From: Sodalinema lacuna_A
GTDB lineage: Bacteria; Cyanobacteriota; Cyanobacteriia; Cyanobacteriales; Geitlerinemataceae
Length of the DNA stretch: 64,000 bases
Direction of reading: 5' to 3'
NCBI GenBank assembly: GCA_900149785.2
Contig: FSSI02000002.1
Span: forward strand, 62,001 to 126,000
Made by a program: the position numbers and the translations under genes. The notes below the pieces were generated by a model. That model was not told the DNA's origin and did no database searches. It saw only the letters and a program-made list of their open reading frames with translations. Shown here piece after piece: positions 43,527 through 51,985 of the stretch. The first letter of the stretch is position 1; each line of letters starts with the position of its first letter.

Positions 43527-44873
43527 ATGCTAGAACTCGAACGTCTTTCTGACATCTATGGCAGTTCCCTAGACCGCTTACATCTCAACTCAACTTTGCA
43601 AGACTTAGCCCTAGAAAGCTTCAGCCTTGACATTGAAGTTCCCGGAAGTATTTTAGTGGGTCATTTTAATCAAAGCCCCTTACTTCCTGGAGTCATCTTG
43701 CTGAAAAATGGTCGATTCTGCGGCATGATTTCTCGGCGAAAATGCCTCGAAATCATGAGTCGTCCCTATGGAATTGAGCTGTTCTATAACCGTCCCATTC
43801 AATGTCTCTATGACTTTGTCAAAACTGACTATCTCTCCTACCCCGGCAACACCGACATTTTCACCGCCGCTCGTCAATGTTTACAGCGATCGCCAGCCAA
43901 CCTCTACGAACCCCTCATCGTCGTTCTCAGAGAGGGTTCCCACCATCTCCTCGACGTTCATAAACTCCTCATCGCCCAATCCCAACTCTATGAAATCGCC
44001 AGCAATCTCCTAGAACAACGTCGTCAAGAACTCGATCGCGCCAATGCTGAAGTCCAAGAACTCAACGAGCGTCTTAAAGCCGAAAATTTGCGTCTGAGTA
44101 GCGAAGTCCATATCGCACACCAGTTACAACAAATGTTACTGCCAACAGACCAAGAACTTGCGCAAATCCAAGATCTCGAGATCGCCGCCTACATGGAACC
44201 GGCGGCTGAAGTTGGCGGAGACTACTACGACATCTTACCCCATGCCAACGGCGTAAAAATTGGCATCGGTGACGTCACCGGCCATGGCCTCGAAAGCGGT
44301 GTCTTCACCATCATGGTGCAAACGGCTATCCGCACCCTTCTAACATCCCAAGAAACCGACCCCGTGCGCTTCCTCAGCATCCTCAACCAAACCATCTACG
44401 ACAACGTTGAACGGATGAACTCCGATCGCAACCTCACCCTCAGTCTCATCGACTATCATCAAGGACGATTACAACTGAGTGGCCAACATGAAGACGCCAT
44501 CCTGCTGCGACAAGATGGCTCTCTCGAACGGATTGATACCCTAGACTTAGGATTTCCCATCGGACTCGACGAGGATATCAGTGGCTTCATCCACCCCATC
44601 GAACGAGAACTCCATCCCGGCGAAACTCTCATCCTCTACACCGACGGTATCACCGAAGCCGAAGCCCCCAACGGGGACTTCTACGGGATTGAGCGTCTGT
44701 GTCACATCGCCCGTCAACATGCCCATCAGAGCGCCCAAGGAATCCAACAGGCGATCATTAAACACCTAAAAGATTATATTAACGGTCACAAAATATACGA
44801 CGACATCACCCTATTAGTGTTAAAACGGAAGCTTCGGGGTAAACCGTCATACCCTGCCCAATCCCGAACATAA
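43527..44873 (+). CDS. PP2C-type (SpoIIE) serine phosphatase with CBS-like sensor
   Basis: A 448-residue soluble phosphatase. The start is ATG 43527 (MLELERLSDIYGSSLDR), not the in-frame TTG 15 bases before. Residues ~30-160 resemble a CBS pair (GVILLKNGRFCGMISRRKCLEIM). A coiled coil follows (DRANAEVQELNERLKAENLR), then the PP2C domain with metal motifs AAEVGGDYYD, GIGDVTGHGLESG and LYTDGITEAE, ending KIYDDITLLVLKRK. Family members dephosphorylate STAS antagonists in partner switching. The catalytic domain is nearly the same as that of the next gene, a probable duplication with exchange of sensor. It resembles IcfG of Synechocystis. Confidence 0.9.
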   Translation: MLELERLSDIYGSSLDRLHLNSTLQDLALESFSLDIEVPGSILVGHFNQSPLLPGVILLKNGRFCGMISRRKCLEIMSRPYGIELFYNRPIQCLYDFVKTDYLSYPGNTDIFTAARQCLQRSPANLYEPLIVVLREGSHHLLDVHKLLIAQSQLYEIASNLLEQRRQELDRANAEVQELNERLKAENLRLSSEVHIAHQLQQMLLPTDQELAQIQDLEIAAYMEPAAEVGGDYYDILPHANGVKIGIGDVTGHGLESGVFTIMVQTAIRTLLTSQETDPVRFLSILNQTIYDNVERMNSDRNLTLSLIDYHQGRLQLSGQHEDAILLRQDGSLERIDTLDLGFPIGLDEDISGFIHPIERELHPGETLILYTDGITEAEAPNGDFYGIERLCHIARQHAHQSAQGIQQAIIKHLKDYINGHKIYDDITLLVLKRKLRGKPSYPAQSRT

Positions 44874-44968
44874 CGGCGGCAGACTCGACAGGCGATCGAC
44901 GTGCCTACCGTGACGGAGGGCGGATTGTGTGTCACAATTTAACCTGAATTTAACTGAACCTTGCCTGT

Positions 44969-47542
44969 TTGATAACTGTGATTTCCTTGAGCGTGTTCTC
45001 ACTCGTGTTCTCGATCGTACAACCACATGGGAGTGAGGGGAGCAGTTACCCAGTGTTCGATATTCTATGGGTTCTAGTTTGTGCCGGTTTAGTCTTCCTG
45101 ATGCAGCCGGGGTTCATGTGCCTCGAATCAGGACTAACGCGCTCGAAAAATAGCATCAACGTTGCTGTCAAAAACTTTGCCGACTTCGGCATTTCCGTGT
45201 GTCTGTTTTGGGCCTTCGGTTACGCCTTCATGTTCGGCTCCTCCATGATCGGCTGGCTGGGGCAAAATAGTTTTTTTTTGGCGGTGGACAACGACCCCAA
45301 ACTGGCCGCCTTCTTTCTCTTTCAAGCGATGTTTTGTGGAACCGCCACCACCATCGTCTCGGGGGCCGTCGCCGAACGAATTAAGTTTGGCACCTATCTC
45401 GCCGTAGCCTGCCTCACCTCAGGACTCATTTACCCAGTCTTTGGCCATTGGGCCTGGAACCTCAAAGTCTCTGGATTAGCTGGCGGTTGGCTGGGACAAC
45501 TCGGCTTTGTGGATCTCGCCGGTAGCACCGTCGTCCATAGTATCGGGGGTTGGATCTCCCTGGCGGTTCTCTTGGTCATCGGACCGCGTGTGGGGCGCTT
45601 CCTGCCCGACGGAACCCCGCAAAAAATACAAGGGTCCAATCTGCCCCTATCGGTCCTGGGAACCATGCTCCTCTGGCTAGGGTGGCTCGGCTTCAACGGA
45701 GGCAGCACCCTGGCCTTTAACGATCGCGTCGCCGCGATTATGGTCCACACAGTTCTAGCTGGAGTCGCCGGGATGATAACCGCCACCCTCTACAGTTGGT
45801 CCCGCCATCGAGTCCCGGAAGTCGAACTGCTCCTCAACGGTTCCCTGGGCGGTCTTGTGTCCATTACTGCCTCCTGCGACGTGGTCACGACCTCTGGCGC
45901 GGTTCTCATTGGCATTGGTGGCGGACTGGTGACTCTGCTGGCCAGTTCCCTCCTCAAGCACTTTCGCATCGATGACGCCGTTGATGCGGTTCCGGTTCAC
46001 CTCGGCGGCGGCATTTGGGGAACCCTGGCTGTGGCCATTTTTGGCGATTTAGAGCTATTGGGAACCGGACTGAGTCACGGAGAACAGTTTTTAGTGCAAC
46101 TGCTGGCGGTTCTGGTGGCGGGCCTGTGGGCGTTTGGCATTACCTACCCCCTCTTGCGCTTTTGCCATTCACGGGTTCCCCTGCGCGTCTCCCCCGAAGA
46201 TGAGGAAATGGGGTTAAATGTCTCCGAACACCGGGCCAAAACTGAAATTTATGATCTGTTCCAGGTGATGGAGTCTCAAGCACAAAACCAGGATTTAAGT
46301 TTGCGGGTTCCTGTTGAACCCTTCACCGAAGTTGGGCAAATCGCCAAACGCTACAACCAGGTGATGGAAGCTCTCGAAGATGCTGTTAACCGTACTAATG
46401 CGATCGTCAACACCGCCAGCGATGCGATTTTGACCTTTACCCCCGATGGTCTGAAAATCACCAACGCCAACCCCAGTACGGAGACCATTTTCGGCTATCC
46501 GCGCCAGACCATTTTGGGCAAATCCTTGATGTCGCTGATTGATTGGGATGCCAGTTCTGAAAAAGCCGATCCTTTGCCTCGCTTATTGCTCGAAGGACGG
46601 GCCGAACTGGTGGGCCAGCGAGCCGGTGGGATCGGGATTCCCCTGGAAGGGACGGCCACTAAGGTCTGTGTGGGAGACCATTCGTTCTATACCGCCATTT
46701 TTCGGGATATTTCCGAGCGCAAGCAGGCGGAAACGGCTCTGGCTGAAGCGAATCGGGAAATTACGCTCCTTAACGATCGCCTACAAGCGGAAAACCTACG
46801 GCTGGGGGCCGAGTTGGACATCACTCGTCGTCTGCAAAAGATGTTACTGCCCAAAAATCGGGAACTCAAGGCGGTGATGGGGTTAGAGATTTCGGGCTAT
46901 ATGGAACCCGCGACGGAAGTGGGGGGCGATTACTATGACGTTCTGTGTCATGATGGCGGGGTCAAAATTGGTATTGGCGATGTGACGGGCCATGGCCTCG
47001 AAAGTGGGATGCTGATGTTGATGGTACAAACGGCGGTGCGGACGCTGCTAGAGAACGATGAGGTCGATCCCAAGCAGTTCCTCAATACCCTCAATCGCAC
47101 CATTTACGGCAATGTGCAACGGATGGACTCCGATCGCCACCTCACGTTAGCCTTACTAGACTACCGAGATGGGGAAATTCGCCTGAGTGGACAACATGAA
47201 GAAACGATTGTTGTCCGCGCTACGGGAGAGATTGAGCGGATTGACACGATTGATTTGGGCTTCCCCATTGGCTTGGAGGCCAATATCAGCGAGTTCATCG
47301 ATGAGAAAATCCTCAAACTCGGTTGCGGCGATGTGGTGGTGTTATACACCGATGGGATTACTGAGGCTGAAGATGAGCAGGGATGTTTCTATGGGATTGA
47401 ACGACTCTGCGATGTTGTGCGACACTATTTGCGTGAACCCGCTGAGATCATTCGACGGGCAGCCATTGAAGACCTACGCCGTCATATTGGGCGACAAAGG
47501 GTTTACGATGATATTACTTTGTTAGTAATGAAACAAAAGTAG
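44969..47542 (+). CDS. Ammonium transporter fused to PAS and PP2C phosphatase domains
   Basis: An 857-residue membrane sensor-phosphatase. No early ATG exists, so it starts at a TTG or GTG near 44969-44978. Residues 1-18 are a hydrophobic leader, and ~28-400 are a complete Amt domain with about 11 helices. Key conducting residues are kept: the Phe gate (FLFQAMFCG), Trp in GHWAWN, Asp182, and the twin His190 (VVHSIGGW) and His344 (VPVHLGGGIWG). A linker (~405-475) leads to PAS (~475-590), a coiled coil (EANREITLLNDRLQAENLRL), and PP2C (~640-857) with TEVGGDYYDV, GIGDVTGHGLESG and LYTDGITEAED. Ammonium occupancy could thus control phosphatase activity. It lies in line with the preceding phosphatase and the kinase and STAS genes that follow. 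Confidence 0.93.
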   Translation: MITVISLSVFSLVFSIVQPHGSEGSSYPVFDILWVLVCAGLVFLMQPGFMCLESGLTRSKNSINVAVKNFADFGISVCLFWAFGYAFMFGSSMIGWLGQNSFFLAVDNDPKLAAFFLFQAMFCGTATTIVSGAVAERIKFGTYLAVACLTSGLIYPVFGHWAWNLKVSGLAGGWLGQLGFVDLAGSTVVHSIGGWISLAVLLVIGPRVGRFLPDGTPQKIQGSNLPLSVLGTMLLWLGWLGFNGGSTLAFNDRVAAIMVHTVLAGVAGMITATLYSWSRHRVPEVELLLNGSLGGLVSITASCDVVTTSGAVLIGIGGGLVTLLASSLLKHFRIDDAVDAVPVHLGGGIWGTLAVAIFGDLELLGTGLSHGEQFLVQLLAVLVAGLWAFGITYPLLRFCHSRVPLRVSPEDEEMGLNVSEHRAKTEIYDLFQVMESQAQNQDLSLRVPVEPFTEVGQIAKRYNQVMEALEDAVNRTNAIVNTASDAILTFTPDGLKITNANPSTETIFGYPRQTILGKSLMSLIDWDASSEKADPLPRLLLEGRAELVGQRAGGIGIPLEGTATKVCVGDHSFYTAIFRDISERKQAETALAEANREITLLNDRLQAENLRLGAELDITRRLQKMLLPKNRELKAVMGLEISGYMEPATEVGGDYYDVLCHDGGVKIGIGDVTGHGLESGMLMLMVQTAVRTLLENDEVDPKQFLNTLNRTIYGNVQRMDSDRHLTLALLDYRDGEIRLSGQHEETIVVRATGEIERIDTIDLGFPIGLEANISEFIDEKILKLGCGDVVVLYTDGITEAEDEQGCFYGIERLCDVVRHYLREPAEIIRRAAIEDLRRHIGRQRVYDDITLLVMKQK

Positions 47543-47565
47543 CTTCTTCGGGAGTCTTGGCAGAT

Positions 47566-48147
47566 ATGACGCAAATTTTCGGGGACTATTGTGAGGGTGA
47601 GCCAAATAGCCCAGAGTTTTTAATTATTGGCTTTTCCCCCAGTTCGGTTCCTCTGAAACAACGTTGGCGCAATAATGGACTGTCGGCTGATTTTATGGCT
47701 GACTACTTGACGACGTTCTTTTTGGGCAATGAGGACAACCCGGCGTCGATGCGCCGTCAGGCGGAAATCAAGAGCGCGGTGGGGTTTGTCGCTAATGAAC
47801 TTCTGGAAAATGCGATGAAGTTCACCGATGAACGCTCGGCGTTTCCCATTAGCATCCAATTACAACTTCATCCGAACTATTTGATGTTTTTTACGACAAA
47901 TAGTGTTGAACCGGAGAAAATTGCCCCGTTTCAAACTTATCTTGAGGAACTCACGTCTTGCGATCCTGAGGAAATGTATGTTCGTCAGTTGGAGAAAAAT
48001 GCCCTAGAGGAGACGAGTACCAGTTCTCGTTTGGGATATCTGACGATGATGAGTGATTACATGGCCCGTTTGGGTTGGAAGTTTGAGACGGTTCAGAAAG
48101 ATCCTGAAGTTGTTGCGGTGACAACAATGGTTCAGCTTCCGGTTTAA
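47566..48147 (+). CDS. Anti-sigma-type serine kinase (HATPase, Slr1861/SiaB-like)
   Basis: A 193-residue protein starting at ATG 47566 (MTQIFGDYCEGE), 23 bases after the Amt fusion. The N-box-like AVGFVANELLENAMKFTDE supplies the catalytic Glu and Asn of a GHKL ATPase. The Gly-rich lid is replaced by SSRLGYLTMMSDYMARLGW, as in the cyanobacterial family related to SiaB and Slr1861. Such kinases phosphorylate the Ser of a STAS partner, opposing the PP2C enzymes. Its position between phosphatase and STAS genes supports that role. Confidence 0.8.
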   Translation: MTQIFGDYCEGEPNSPEFLIIGFSPSSVPLKQRWRNNGLSADFMADYLTTFFLGNEDNPASMRRQAEIKSAVGFVANELLENAMKFTDERSAFPISIQLQLHPNYLMFFTTNSVEPEKIAPFQTYLEELTSCDPEEMYVRQLEKNALEETSTSSRLGYLTMMSDYMARLGWKFETVQKDPEVVAVTTMVQLPV

Positions 48148-48375
48148 GGAACGGTTCCCGACTCCCTTGATGAGGTCGGCTCGGCCCTAGGTCTGGGGCT
48201 TGCAGAAGGCTCTCCTAGGGGCATCCCACTGGGCTATTCCTGGCCTATTCATGGCATAGTAAAGATAGGTCAACTTGAAGATACCAACTTTGCTAGGTTT
48301 GGGGAAGTCGAGGAGGCGATCGCCGCCTCATTCGGTAAAGGAGGGGTTCTCCTCTGTTAACGTTAACAGTGCATT

Positions 48376-48723
48376 ATGGAAATTAAGACGGACGATTATT
48401 GTATTTGCTACGACCCGGAGACGACGACGGTATCCTGTCAAGGCTCACTCCGACTCAGTGGAATGGCTGAATATGCCCCGATTGCTGAACTTCTCGATGA
48501 GGTCGCAAGTCGAGAGCAATCGCCGGTGGTTCTCGATTTACAAGGGCTAGAATTTCTCAATAGTTCGGGCATTAGTATGCTCTCGAAGTTCGTGATTAAG
48601 GTTCGCCATAAAAAAACGGTGACGATGATTGTCCGTGGCTCGAAAGGGATTCCCTGGCAAGGAAAATCTCTGAAAAATTTACAGCGGTTAATGCCATCGC
48701 TGACCCTAGAATGGGATGAGTAG
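48376..48723 (+). CDS. STAS-domain anti-sigma-factor antagonist
   Basis: A 115-residue single STAS domain. The strand VVLDLQGLEFLNSSGISMLSKF holds the usual phosphorylation site (Ser-Ser-Gly-Ile), and the flanking CQGSLRLSGMAEYAPI and TVTMIVRGSKGIPW fit the fold. It is the likely substrate of the neighbouring kinase and of the two PP2C phosphatases. It is separated from the kinase gene by 228 bases without a gene, so it may have its own promoter. It resembles Slr1859 in the icfG cluster of Synechocystis. Confidence 0.85.
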   Translation: MEIKTDDYCICYDPETTTVSCQGSLRLSGMAEYAPIAELLDEVASREQSPVVLDLQGLEFLNSSGISMLSKFVIKVRHKKTVTMIVRGSKGIPWQGKSLKNLQRLMPSLTLEWDE

Positions 48724-48870
48724 GTCGAAGGCCCGCAATTCTCACGCTCGCTGGTCTTGGAAAATCTCTCGTCCCAGTGATAGAATGGGGGTCTGTCTAA
48801 GATTGGGCAACCCTGGGGCAACGTCCCGTCAACATGATATTCAGTTAACTCACTTCATTAAACTCTGGCT

Positions 48871-50451
48871 ATGTTTTGGGCTGATAAAATTGCCGCAAGT
48901 ACACAAGGCGACAGCGTCGTCAATGACTCCAAAACGCCCTCGGGACGGGTTCATGTGGGATCGTTGCGAGGCGTGATTGTCCATGACACGATTTATCGGG
49001 CCTTGAAACGTGCCAATAAACCGGTGACGTTCCTCTATGGGATTGATGACTATGATGCCCTTGATGGGATTCCCGCCTATCTCGATGAGAATCGCTTTAA
49101 GGACTATCTCGGACAACCGCTGTGTAATGTCCCTTCCCCCGGTGAGGGTGCTAGTGACTACGCGAAATACTACAGTGGTGAGTTTTTTCAGGTTTTTGAA
49201 GAACTCGGGGTGCGCCCAGACATCTACTATCTACGAGATCTCTACCGCCAAGGCCGCTTAAACTCCTATATTGATACCTTCTTGCAGAAGGCTCACCTGG
49301 TTCGAGAGGCTTATAAACAGGTTAGTGGTGCCGAACGGGCTGAGAATTGGTACCCCTTCCATCCCATCTGTGAGAACTGCGGCAAAATCGCTACGACGGT
49401 AGTCAGTGACTACAATGGCAAGGAGGTATTTTATACTTGTAAACCCGATGCCATGAGCTATGTTAAAGGCTGTGGTCATTCCGGTTGGGTGTCTCCTTTT
49501 GATGGAAACGGCAAACTGCCCTGGAAGGTCGAATGGGTCGCGAAATGGGATCTGTTAGGAGTTACGATTGAGTTGGCGGGGAAAGATCACTCGCAAAAAG
49601 GCGGATCTCGGGATGTGGCGAACGCCATTTATCGCAAAGTTTTTGATAAACGACCGCCCTTCCATTCTCCTTATGAGTTTATCCTGGTGGGCGGAACTAA
49701 AATGAGTTCCTCGAAAGGGGTTGGCGCCAGTGCGCGGGAAGTGGCGAACCTGCTACCGCCGCAACTGTTGCGCTTCTTGATGTTACGGACTCAGCCGAAA
49801 ACGGCGATTAACTTCTCCCCCAACTACGAAACGATTACGCGACTGTTTCGGGATTATGATACGGCGATCGAGAAGTACGGCCGCCTCAGTCAAGAGGAAC
49901 AACAGGGGGATTTGAGTAAGGATTTACTGGCCCTGCTGTATTCGCAACTCGATGACCAGATTCAGCCTTATCATCCCTTTGATTTCAGTACCTTGATTTC
50001 TCTGCTACAAGTTCCTCATCTCGATATTGAGGCGGAGGTTCATAAACGCAGTGGACAGCCTCTGACGGAGTTGGATCAGCAGGTGGTGCGTCAGCGGATT
50101 GAGGTGGCTCAAAAGTGGCTGGATGATTACGCTGATCCTGAAGAAAAACTCATTTTATATATTGATGAGATTCCCCCATCGGTGCAGGGTTTAGAGGAGG
50201 CCCAGCGTCAGTATTTAGGGGAGTTGGCGACACGCCTCGATAACTTGGAAACCTGGGATGGGGAAACGCTACAAACGGAGATTTTCACGACCACCAAGTT
50301 GCTGGAACTACCGCCAAAACAGGCGTTTCCGGCGCTCTATCATAGCTTTTTAGGCAAGGAACGAGGACCGAAGGCGGGGAATCTTCTCTCGTATCTCGAT
50401 CGCCCCTTTGTGGTGCAGCGACTGCGAGATGTGGCTCAAGGACGGGACTAA
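48871..50451 (+). CDS. lysS: Class I lysyl-tRNA synthetase
   Basis: Charges tRNA-Lys using the class I (Rossmann) fold, the form best known from archaea and some bacteria. Signature motifs are the HIGH equivalent PSGRVHVGSLRG (near residue 27) and GGTKMSSSKGVG (KMSKS, near residue 280). A Cys-rich zinc region (ICENCGKIATT ... TCKPDAMSYVKGCGHSGW) and AGKDHSQKGGSRDVAN are typical. The 526-residue length is normal. Most cyanobacteria I know carry class II LysRS, so this is notable. The ATG at 48871 gives the usual short N-terminus. Confidence 0.93.
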   Translation: MFWADKIAASTQGDSVVNDSKTPSGRVHVGSLRGVIVHDTIYRALKRANKPVTFLYGIDDYDALDGIPAYLDENRFKDYLGQPLCNVPSPGEGASDYAKYYSGEFFQVFEELGVRPDIYYLRDLYRQGRLNSYIDTFLQKAHLVREAYKQVSGAERAENWYPFHPICENCGKIATTVVSDYNGKEVFYTCKPDAMSYVKGCGHSGWVSPFDGNGKLPWKVEWVAKWDLLGVTIELAGKDHSQKGGSRDVANAIYRKVFDKRPPFHSPYEFILVGGTKMSSSKGVGASAREVANLLPPQLLRFLMLRTQPKTAINFSPNYETITRLFRDYDTAIEKYGRLSQEEQQGDLSKDLLALLYSQLDDQIQPYHPFDFSTLISLLQVPHLDIEAEVHKRSGQPLTELDQQVVRQRIEVAQKWLDDYADPEEKLILYIDEIPPSVQGLEEAQRQYLGELATRLDNLETWDGETLQTEIFTTTKLLELPPKQAFPALYHSFLGKERGPKAGNLLSYLDRPFVVQRLRDVAQGRD

Positions 50452-50461
50452 GCGGACGGTG

Positions 50462-51142
50462 ATGTTCTGGCGGTGGCTGCGATCGATCCGGTTAATTGCT
50501 CAACGTCGGGGTATAGGTAACGTGAGAATAGGACAAAGGATAGTGACAAAGGTGTTGAGTCTGTCCCGATTAACTTCAGTCCGACGTTATCGCGGTTACA
50601 GCGGCCGCTGTGTGTTTATGGTTTTGACCGTCTTGGTTTTGGGGAGTTGTTCGATCAATGGGGGGAATTCGTCGGCGGTGGATGTGGCGGATTCTTCGAC
50701 TCCTGAAGCTGCTACGACTCCGGCGAATGAGTCTTCGTCACGGGGACAACGATTACCGATTGAGGCTTATGTCTGGGTGGGCGATCGCCGTCTGGAGTTA
50801 GAGGTGGCCCGTACTCCGCAACAGCAGGCGATGGGGTTGATGTACCGAGAGTTCCTCCCCGACGATCGCGGGATGTTGTTTCCTTTCAATCCTCCCCGGC
50901 CGGTCAGTTTCTGGATGAAGAATGTCCGCATCAATTTGGACATGATTTTTCTGTTGGAGGGGGAGGTGGTCGGCTTAGCGGCGGATGTTCCCCCCTGTGA
51001 AACGGTGGCTTCTCGCTGTGCGACCTATGGCCCAGGAGATGGCGTTCCTGTCGATGCGGTGCTGGAACTGCGAGGGGGCCGGGCGGCGGAGTTAGGAATT
51101 GAGGTGGGCGATCGCCTTGAGGTGGTTCGGGATCACCCCTAG
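50462..51142 (+). CDS. DUF192 protein, probable lipoprotein
   Basis: The C-terminal ~115 residues are a DUF192 domain: VWVGDRRLELEVARTPQQQAMGLMYRE, MLFPFNPPRPVSFWMKNVRINLDMIFL and VDAVLELRGGRAAELGIEVGDRL. Ahead of it are a hydrophobic stretch with a lipobox (MVLTVLVLGSCS) and a Ser/Thr-rich linker, so it is probably secreted and lipid-anchored. ATG 50462 would leave about 50 basic residues before the signal; a GTG near 50552 or ATG 50618 may be the true start. The function of the family is unknown. Confidence 0.8.
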   Translation: MFWRWLRSIRLIAQRRGIGNVRIGQRIVTKVLSLSRLTSVRRYRGYSGRCVFMVLTVLVLGSCSINGGNSSAVDVADSSTPEAATTPANESSSRGQRLPIEAYVWVGDRRLELEVARTPQQQAMGLMYREFLPDDRGMLFPFNPPRPVSFWMKNVRINLDMIFLLEGEVVGLAADVPPCETVASRCATYGPGDGVPVDAVLELRGGRAAELGIEVGDRLEVVRDHP

Positions 51143-51464
51143 GGGCGATCGTTAAATGTTTGTAAAAATGTTGCCACTGTATCCATTCAACGCTATGAAA
51201 CTCTGTTAAGGTGGTGGCTTAACGATCACCGAATCACAGCGGTGACTGGGGTGAGTTGAGAGTGGCGGACACCCGAGGTAGCCAGTTTGATACCTGTTCG
51301 ACCCTCTCCAGGGGTGAACGGACGAGGAGTCGTTATGGTTGGGGAGACTGATGCAGCCAGCTTGCAAGCTGGCCCGCGAGTCAGTGGATTCGGGCAATTT
51401 GCACCCGATAATACCCCTAGTTTATGTGAGATATCGCTGATCATTAAAGGGGGGCAATTGAGTC
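51143..51464. other. Intergenic region with palindrome
   Basis: No supported gene. It contains the 16-bp palindrome CCAGCTTGCAAGCTGG (51357-51372), other short inverted segments, and presumably the promoter and leader of the DUF2949 gene that follows. Confidence 0.45.
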
Positions 51465-51656
51465 ATGGGAGCAACACGACAACGACAATTTATTCACTTT
51501 TTGCAAGAGGAGTTATCCATCTCGCCAGACTCGATCGCGATCGCCTTACGTCGTCGAGATACGGATGTAGGACCGTTACCGATGATTCTCTGGAAATATG
51601 GCTTTGTCACCCTGGATGAATTATCTCAGATTTATGATTGGTTGGAAGCGGTCTAA
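51465..51656 (+). CDS. DUF2949 family protein (second copy)
   Basis: A 63-residue paralog of the protein at 2665-2856. The sequences align end to end: FIHFLQEELSISPDSIAIALRR, PLPMILWKYGFVTLDEL and IYDWLE. Unlike the first copy it begins MGATRQRQ. The function is unknown. It stands at the left border of the AT-rich accessory island. Confidence 0.82.
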   Translation: MGATRQRQFIHFLQEELSISPDSIAIALRRRDTDVGPLPMILWKYGFVTLDELSQIYDWLEAV

Positions 51657-51673
51657 TCGGCGATCGGGCTTTT

Positions 51674-51751
51674 ATGGAAATTTCAGGTCATCACAATGTG
51701 CCGATTTTTGCTGAGTTACTGGACGAGGTCAGGGCTGATTTGGGGCGGTGA
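51674..51751 (+). pseudogene. UPF0175 antitoxin, 3' remnant
   Basis: Only the last 25 codons remain (MEISGHHNVPIFAELLDEVR, then ADLGR). They match the C-terminus of the complete UPF0175 gene at 56071-56295. The upstream 50 codons are missing. The stop overlaps the GTG of the next fragment (GTGA), the layout of a normal antitoxin-toxin pair. Confidence 0.8.
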
Positions 51752-51756
51752 GTCAA
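51674..51756 (+). repeat. Direct repeat, left copy
   Basis: 83 bases that match 56218-56300 with about ten differences, in the same orientation. The two copies bracket the two GTPase genes. Confidence 0.85.
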
Positions 51757-51864
51757 GAGGTGATCATTACTGACAGCAGTGGTCTGATTAGTTTGGAGCA
51801 CATTGAACGATTAGAAATTCTGCGGGTCTTTAGACCATCGGGTGTAATTTGTTGCATTGGATAA
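51748..51864 (+). pseudogene. PIN-domain (DUF3368-like) toxin, 5' remnant
   Basis: 38 codons from GTG 51748, then a stop. VIITDSSGLISLEHIERLEI is the N-terminal strand and acidic motif of DUF3368/VapC-like PIN toxins, usual partners of UPF0175 antitoxins. The catalytic core that should follow is absent, so the product cannot be an active nuclease. Confidence 0.7.
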
Positions 51865-51870
51865 AAAATT

Positions 51871-51898
51871 GTAGGGGCGAAAAATTTTTCGCCCCTAC
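51871..51898. repeat. Perfect 28-bp palindrome
   Basis: GTAGGGGCGAAAAA is followed directly by its reverse complement. Palindromes of this sequence are scattered through cyanobacterial genomes as I recall. Here it separates the toxin remnant from the convergent GTPase gene and may end transcription on both strands. Confidence 0.8.
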
Positions 51899-51985
51899 GG
51901 CAAGGGATCTAATCTGCCATCAATTTTCCTTATCACCTTGCTGAAGACCCAATCATTGATGACTATGCAGAATGTTGACTAATAC

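Noticed and set aside
43274..44968. NtcA site for the ammonium cluster
   Set aside because: I found no GTA-N8-TAC upstream of either phosphatase gene; a GTA-N8-CAG near 43350 is only a half match.
50408..50461. Upstream GTG start for the DUF192 protein inside lysS
   Set aside because: It would overlap lysS by 44 bases and add Trp/Cys-rich residues that look like the antiphase frame.
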